Shown here: positions 59,761-64,000 of the stretch, piece by piece
Position numbering within the stretch: the first letter of the stretch is position 1
Layout of the letters: each line of letters begins with the position of its first letter
Assembly: GCF_001014615.2 (NCBI RefSeq)
Contig: NZ_LBCQ02000005.1
Location: 248,001-312,000, forward strand
Direction: 5' to 3'
Source of the DNA: Aquamicrobium sp. LC103
GTDB lineage: Bacteria > Pseudomonadota > Alphaproteobacteria > Rhizobiales > Rhizobiaceae
DNA length: 64,000 bases
Notes under the pieces: model-generated
The model's input: the letters and a program-made list of their open reading frames with translations, nothing else
Databases searched by the model: none
What the model was told of the DNA's origin: nothing
Position numbers and translations under genes: made by a program

Positions 59761-61017
59761 TCAGCGATACTTACGCATCTCGCGGTCGATGTTCTGGGCA
59801 GCTTGCGTCAGTGCGCCTGAAACGTCCGAACCCGTCTGGATGTCCTGCATCGCGGTGCGTAGGAAATCCTCATATTCCCGGTAGGCAGGCGTGGCGGGGC
59901 GCGGAGTAGCGGTGTTCGCGAGCTCGTAGCGGACGATCTCCCAGGCCGGATCGACGAAGGTGGTGCCGGCCCGCTCCTCCCAGACTTCCTCGAGCGAGGG
60001 CGGGTATTGCCGCAAATCAAACCACAAATTCATCGCGTCGCGGGTAGAAAGCCATTTCACGAAGGCCTGGGCCTCGTCCATGAAAGCGGTGCGCGGATTG
60101 ATGCCGATATGCCAGCTTCCGGTCGGCGTGACCTGCTTGCCGCCGGCGAAATAGGGATGTGGCGCCACGCCGAATTCGAGGCCTTCGAACTTTTCGAATC
60201 CCACGAGATTCCAGGTGCCCCCGATGATCATGGCGAGCTTGCCAGACCCGAACATTTCTTGGGTGACGCCGGTCTGGAACGTCCCAACCGGACCTACCTT
60301 GTGAGTCTGGAAGAGCTCCTGATACCACGTCATCGCCTCGATCATGCCCTCGCCGTCGACATACCCGGAGGCCGTCAGCCCGTCGGGTCCGATGACTTCC
60401 GCGCCGCGGCTCAGCGGCACGGGAAGGAGCTGATAGGGATTGGTATTCTCGAACGCGAAGCCGAATTGCGAGATCTCCGGCTTGGTGAGCTGTTGCGCGA
60501 TCGGCAACAGGTCTTCCCACGTCAGGCGCTGATCGGGGGCGGACGCCGGCTCGGCGATGCCGGCTTCGGCGAAGAGCTTCTTGTTGTAGAAAAGGAGCTG
60601 CGAGGACGCGCCCAGAGGCATGGCGTAGAGCTTGTCGTCGTAGGTACCCTGCACCAGCGTGGTCGGCACGAAACGATCACGGTCGGCAGCGAGCATCTCG
60701 TCGAGCGCGAGGAGGTGCCCGCGTGCCGCGTAGGAAGCGGTCAGCGGGCCGTCGACAAGATAGACGTCGGGAAGTTCGTTGCGCGCCTGAAGCCGCACCT
60801 CCAGCGTGCGGAACAGCTCCGCAATCGGCAGTCGCTCGGCGGAAATGCGAATTCCGCTTTCCTTTTCGAAGGCGGTCATAAGCGGTGTGACCTGGTTTTC
60901 AGGCCAGCCCATCCATGGCGCCGACAGGGTCACGGATTGGGCGGCCGCGCGCCCCAGCGAACCGGCGAAGGCCATGCTGGCGGCCCCGGCCATGAATTGA
61001 CGTCTTCCGATCTGCAT
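59761..61017 (-). CDS. extracellular solute-binding protein, family 1, with twin-arginine-type signal
   Basis: 418 aa from ATG 61017 (GGGGAAC 7 bp before); upstream in-frame ATGs at 61029 and 61110 are less likely. N-terminus MQIGRRQFMAGAASMAFAGSLGRAAAQ carries RRxFM, suggesting Tat export. The mature part shows VTLSAPWMGWPENQVTPLMTAFEKESGIRISAERLP, GTYDDKLYAMPLGASSQLLFYNKKLFAEAGIAEPASAPDQRLTWEDL near 140, and SWHIGINPRTAFMDEAQAFVKWLSTRDAMNLW near 320. Periplasmic receptor of the second sugar-type importer. Divergent from a LacI gene. Ligand probably a sugar or nucleoside. Confidence 0.86.
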   Translation of the reverse strand: MQIGRRQFMAGAASMAFAGSLGRAAAQSVTLSAPWMGWPENQVTPLMTAFEKESGIRISAERLPIAELFRTLEVRLQARNELPDVYLVDGPLTASYAARGHLLALDEMLAADRDRFVPTTLVQGTYDDKLYAMPLGASSQLLFYNKKLFAEAGIAEPASAPDQRLTWEDLLPIAQQLTKPEISQFGFAFENTNPYQLLPVPLSRGAEVIGPDGLTASGYVDGEGMIEAMTWYQELFQTHKVGPVGTFQTGVTQEMFGSGKLAMIIGGTWNLVGFEKFEGLEFGVAPHPYFAGGKQVTPTGSWHIGINPRTAFMDEAQAFVKWLSTRDAMNLWFDLRQYPPSLEEVWEERAGTTFVDPAWEIVRYELANTATPRPATPAYREYEDFLRTAMQDIQTGSDVSGALTQAAQNIDREMRKYR

Positions 61018-61079
61018 CGAGTTCCCCATTCGAGTTTCGGACCCATTGTGGCTGCGCCAGCCGCTGTTTCCCGGTTGTG

Positions 61080-61121
61080 CACACGTGTGAATAATGCATA
61101 TTAACCGCAACGACTAGTCAA
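61080..61121. promoter_or_regulatory. LacI-type palindrome and leftward promoter in the divergent region
   Basis: CACACGTGTG (61080-61089) is a 10-bp perfect palindrome with a CG centre, as LacI-family sites usually have. On the minus strand TTGACT (61116-61121) is a plausible -35, with an AT-rich TATGCATTAT about 15-20 bp on. The palindrome sits just past that promoter, 63-72 bp before the binding-protein start. Likely site of the LacI regulator encoded to the right. Confidence 0.45.
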
Positions 61122-61179
61122 GAGGGAAGTTTTGGTCGAAACGGAGCGCAGCTGCTTTCGACTTTCGGGAGAACGGAAT

Positions 61180-62184
61180 TTGGACAGGGAAAAGAAGAAG
61201 ATCCGTTCCTTCGAAGTTGCCGAGCTGGCGCAAATTTCGCGTTCGACCGTGTCCCGCGCGCTGGCGGGAGACCCGCGTATTTCCGAAGACACCCGCGAGC
61301 GCGTGCTCGCCGCGGCTGCCGAACTGGGCTACCAGCCCAATCTCATCGCACGCGGTCTCAAGAACCAAAGCACCGGAATCGTGGGAGTGGTCGTAACCGA
61401 CCTCAACAATCCCTATCACGCCCACGCGCTGCAACTTCTCATCGAAAAGCTCGGCGCGCGCAGGCTCGCCCCGCTCGTCTTCGTCGGCGATACGGCGGAA
61501 GGGGCCGAAAGTGCGATCGAGCGGCTGATGAGCTACCAGGTCGATGCCGTCATTGCGCTTGCCGCGCCTTTCAGCAGCCAGATCGTCCGTGCCTGCAAGG
61601 CCGGTCGCAAGCCGCTGGTCCTCATGAATCGCTACGACGGGGACGAGACGGTCAACGTCATCTGCGGCGACAGCATCTCGGCCGGCGCCATGGTCGCAGA
61701 TCACCTGGTTGGGCAAGGTGCGCGGACATTCGCCTATTTCGCCGGTGAAGACAGCACCACGATCAGCCTCGATCGCGAGACCGGTTTCGTCAAGCGCCTC
61801 AACGAAAACGGATTTGCATTGTCGGCACGCGTTTCGAGCCGCTATAGCCATGCTCACGCGCTCAAGGTGGCGCCAGAACTCTTGTCCAGCGGCGCGCAGG
61901 CCGTCTTTTGCGCCAACGACACGCTGGCTTTCGCACTGATCGATGCGGTCCGCCAGTCGCCAGCCGCTGCCGTTTCGCCGCTGATCGTCGGCTATGACAA
62001 TTCCGCGCTTGCGTCCTGGCCCATCTATGACCTGACGTCGGTCGACCAGAACCTCGAGGAAATGACGTCGCTCACCGTCGAGACGGCGCACGCGATCGTC
62101 ATCGCCTCCGACACGCCGCCCAAGCGCCACACCATAAAGCCGTATCTCGTCGAGCGCGGCTCAACCCGAATACAATCGGCTTAG
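61180..62184 (+). CDS. LacI-family transcriptional regulator
   Basis: About 334 aa from TTG 61180 (GGGAGA upstream); a TTG at 61132 would add 16 residues outside the fold. HTH: KIRSFEVAELAQISRSTVSRALAGDPRISEDTRERVLAAAAELGYQPNLIARGLKNQSTGIVGVVV with the hinge helix. Periplasmic-binding-like ligand domain follows (VVTDLNNPYHAHALQLLIEKLGARRLAPLVFVGD). Divergent from the ABC operon and ahead of nucleoside hydrolase, so probably repressor of both in response to a sugar or nucleoside. Confidence 0.88.
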   Translation: MDREKKKIRSFEVAELAQISRSTVSRALAGDPRISEDTRERVLAAAAELGYQPNLIARGLKNQSTGIVGVVVTDLNNPYHAHALQLLIEKLGARRLAPLVFVGDTAEGAESAIERLMSYQVDAVIALAAPFSSQIVRACKAGRKPLVLMNRYDGDETVNVICGDSISAGAMVADHLVGQGARTFAYFAGEDSTTISLDRETGFVKRLNENGFALSARVSSRYSHAHALKVAPELLSSGAQAVFCANDTLAFALIDAVRQSPAAAVSPLIVGYDNSALASWPIYDLTSVDQNLEEMTSLTVETAHAIVIASDTPPKRHTIKPYLVERGSTRIQSA

Positions 62185-62192
62185 GAAACGAT

Positions 62193-63173
62193 ATGACCAA
62201 AGTGTTGATCGACTGCGATCCCGGACATGACGACGCGACCGCCATCCTCTATGCGGCGCGCCATCTCGAACTTGTCGGGATCAGCACGGTCTACGGAAAT
62301 CAGTCGGTCGACAAGACCACGACCAACGCCCTTTCCCTGTCGGATCTTCTGGGGCTCGACGTGCCTGTCGCGCGCGGCTGCGAGCAGCCGTTGATCCGTA
62401 CGTTCCGGCACGGCGGCGACGTTCATGGCAAGACCGGCATCGACGGCGCGGAACTGCCGGTGCCCAGCCGACAGGCCGTCGATGCCCACGCGGTCGATTT
62501 CATCATCGAGATGGCGGGCAGATATCGCGACGAACTCGTCTTGTGCCCGATCGGACCTTTCACCAATGTCGCGCTCGCGCTGCGCAAGGAGCCGCGTCTG
62601 GCGAAATGGCTGCGCGGCATCAGCTGCATGGGCGGAACGACGCAGATCGGGAACACGACGCCCGTCGCCGAATTCAACATCTGGTGCGATCCGGAAGCCG
62701 CCGACATCGTTTTTCGCAGCGGCGTGCCGATGTGGATGGTGGGGCTGAACGTTACCCGGCAGGTCGGTATTACCGAAGACGATATCGCCCGTCTGAACGC
62801 GGGCAACGCAGTGGCGCGCACATATGGCGGACTGTTCACCTTCTTCCGCCAGAGGCTGAACGAGATTCACGGGCTGACCACTGCGTCGCTGCACGATCCG
62901 TGCGCTCTGGTCCCGTTCATCGATCCGGAGCTGATCACCTATGCGAACTGTCCGGTGGAAGTCGAGCTCGGCGACGGTATCACCCGCGGCATGACCGTAT
63001 GCGACTTCCGTAACCTGACATCGGCGAAGCTCGAGAACATCCGCTCGCGCTCGAGCAACAATTGCCACGTCGCCGTCGGCGTGGAGGCGCGCGCCTTGGT
63101 CGACCACATTATGAACGCCATCCTCGCATGGCCGGACCGCAGCTCCGCGAAACGGGAAGCAGCCACGCACTAG
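62193..63173 (+). CDS. nucleoside hydrolase (IUNH family)
   Basis: 326 aa. Calcium-site motif LIDCDPGHDDATAI at the N-terminus, VYGNQSVDKTTTNALSL near 33, LVLCPIGPFTNVALALRKEPRL near 112, FNIWCDPEAADIVFRSGVPMWMVGLNVTRQV near 160, and TTASLHDPCALVPFI near 225 (Asp of the metal site and the His preceding it). Cleaves N-ribosides of purines or pyrimidines to base and ribose. Co-transcribed with LacI, 8 bp after it; together with the divergent sugar-type ABC transporter this fits salvage of ribonucleosides or related glycosides. Confidence 0.9.
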   Translation: MTKVLIDCDPGHDDATAILYAARHLELVGISTVYGNQSVDKTTTNALSLSDLLGLDVPVARGCEQPLIRTFRHGGDVHGKTGIDGAELPVPSRQAVDAHAVDFIIEMAGRYRDELVLCPIGPFTNVALALRKEPRLAKWLRGISCMGGTTQIGNTTPVAEFNIWCDPEAADIVFRSGVPMWMVGLNVTRQVGITEDDIARLNAGNAVARTYGGLFTFFRQRLNEIHGLTTASLHDPCALVPFIDPELITYANCPVEVELGDGITRGMTVCDFRNLTSAKLENIRSRSSNNCHVAVGVEARALVDHIMNAILAWPDRSSAKREAATH

Positions 63174-63183
63174 CAACTGTGCT

Positions 63184-64000
63184 TCATTTCGCCGGCTGTT
63201 GGGTCAGCTCCTTTACCACCCGGCGTGACGTCGAGATGAAGTCGAGGACGACGGCGGATGTTTCCCCGGCCGGCCATGCGACGGCAAGTTCCACCGTCTT
63301 CGGCAGTTCCACGAGCGGCCGATACACCAGGTATGGCGAAACCATGTGCTGTACCCAGGACGGCACGACCGCGATCCCGACACCGGCGGCGACGAGAGTC
63401 GTCACCGACAGCGTATGCAAGCCTTCCTGCACGATCATCGGATGGACGCCCGCCGCGCGCAACGCCTCCATCACCACGCTGTTGTAGCTGGCCCCAAGAA
63501 TTGGCGCATAGGCGACCATGGACTCGCCCGCGAAATCCCTCAGTGAAAGATCCGCCTTCGCGGCGAGCGGGTGCGAGCGCGGCAGGACTGCGACAAAGCC
63601 CTCATTCGCCAGGACTTCCATCTGCATGAAGCCGGTTTCGCTGGTCGGGCGGATGAAGGCGATATTGATCTTTCCGCTTTCGAGCGTGCGCAATTGCTCC
63701 GCCGTGCCAAGCGGCATCACGTCGACGATGACCGCGGGATAGGATCTTCGAAAGGCAGCTATTATCGGCGGCAGGAAGTGCGACATGGCGATGTGCACGC
63801 CGCCGACCACGATCCTGCCCGTCTGCTCGCCGGAAATGGCGCGCGTATGCGACACCGCCCGATCGACATTGTTGAGCACCTCCTGCGCGTGCCACAGGAA
63901 TGTCTCTCCCGCCGAGGTCAGCCTTACCCGCCGCGTGGTGCGGTGGAAGAGCTTGGTTCCCAGGCGTCCCTCGAGCTGCTTGATCTGCTGGCTGAGCGGG
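63184..64000 (-). CDS. LysR-family transcriptional regulator, N-terminus outside the window
   Basis: Partial gene. Reading the minus strand from the right edge gives PLSQQIKQLEGRLGTKLFHRTTRRVRLTSAGETFLWHAQEVLNNVDRAVSH, the end of the LysR winged helix, then the effector domain HIAMSHFLPPIIAAFRRSYPAVIVDVMPLG and TLVAAGVGIAVVPSWVQHMV near the C-terminus. The HTH start lies beyond base 64000. It is convergent with nucleoside hydrolase, separated by only 10 bp. Target unknown. Confidence 0.85.
   Translation of the reverse strand, partial: PLSQQIKQLEGRLGTKLFHRTTRRVRLTSAGETFLWHAQEVLNNVDRAVSHTRAISGEQTGRIVVGGVHIAMSHFLPPIIAAFRRSYPAVIVDVMPLGTAEQLRTLESGKINIAFIRPTSETGFMQMEVLANEGFVAVLPRSHPLAAKADLSLRDFAGESMVAYAPILGASYNSVVMEALRAAGVHPMIVQEGLHTLSVTTLVAAGVGIAVVPSWVQHMVSPYLVYRPLVELPKTVELAVAWPAGETSAVVLDFISTSRRVVKELTQQPAK

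Overview
This 64 kb window is high-GC, densely coded DNA. It probably comes from an alphaproteobacterium of the Hyphomicrobiales (Mesorhizobium, Aminobacter or Sinorhizobium-like). That is an inference from the gene families and their arrangement: ProVWX beside an MttB-family methyltransferase and an N-methylproline-demethylase-like flavoprotein, an ectoine-type ehu/eut block under a MocR regulator, two tripartite tricarboxylate transporters, several Ugp-like ABC systems and many LysR/TetR/LacI regulators. I see no rRNA, tRNA, CRISPR array, insertion sequence, phage gene or replication origin. The content resembles the catabolic part of a rhizobial megaplasmid or chromid. I count about 63 genes, two of them cut by the window ends, and eight separate uptake systems, most with their own regulator and catabolic enzymes.

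Layout. 1-1404: a family-5 (peptide/opine type) solute-binding protein cut by the left edge. 1.7-11.4 kb: a quaternary-amine block with an MttB-family methyltransferase, a divergent GcvA-like LysR regulator, proVWX preceded by a small leader ORF, a TMADH-like N-methylproline-demethylase-type flavoprotein, a TetR regulator and a ProC-like reductase. 11.4-18.1 kb: a Ugp-like ABC operon with a calcineurin-type phosphodiesterase, a tyrosine-phosphatase-like protein and an upstream TetR gene; a perfect 17-bp palindrome lies between the TetR gene and the operon. 18.2-25.3 kb: LysR, then aldehyde dehydrogenase, an SsuABC-like transporter, a CrtI-like FAD oxidoreductase and a muconolactone-isomerase-like protein. 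25.5-27.3 kb: three small envelope or unknown genes, two of them paralogues.

27.4-35.4 kb: a MocR regulator and a divergent operon of solute-binding protein, methylaspartate ammonia-lyase, EutE-like deacylase, EutD-like hydrolase, two permeases and an ATPase. This looks like an ectoine-utilisation locus in which EutA/B/C are replaced by a methylaspartate ammonia-lyase, and it is the best candidate here for an undescribed pathway. 35.4-44.7 kb: a tctCAB operon with five sugar-acid-type enzymes and a TetR gene; a TetR-type operator sits at its promoter. 44.9-47.3 kb: dgdA/dgdR (2,2-dialkylglycine decarboxylase and its regulator). 47.3-50.1 kb: small exported proteins and a GluR0-like ligand-gated channel with an unusual pore. 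50.2-55.3 kb: LysR, TctC, a DUF4392 (D-glutamate-cyclase-like) protein, TctA and TctB. 55.7-61.0 kb: a CPG2-like M20 peptidase at the end of a sugar-type ABC operon. 61.2-63.2 kb: LacI regulator and nucleoside hydrolase. The right edge cuts a LysR gene.

Taken together the window is a set of modular scavenging loci for osmolytes and betaines, phosphate esters, sugar acids, amino-acid derivatives and nucleosides. Several divergent promoter regions carry readable inverted repeats that suit the neighbouring regulator. All functional calls rest on reading the translations; no database search was run.
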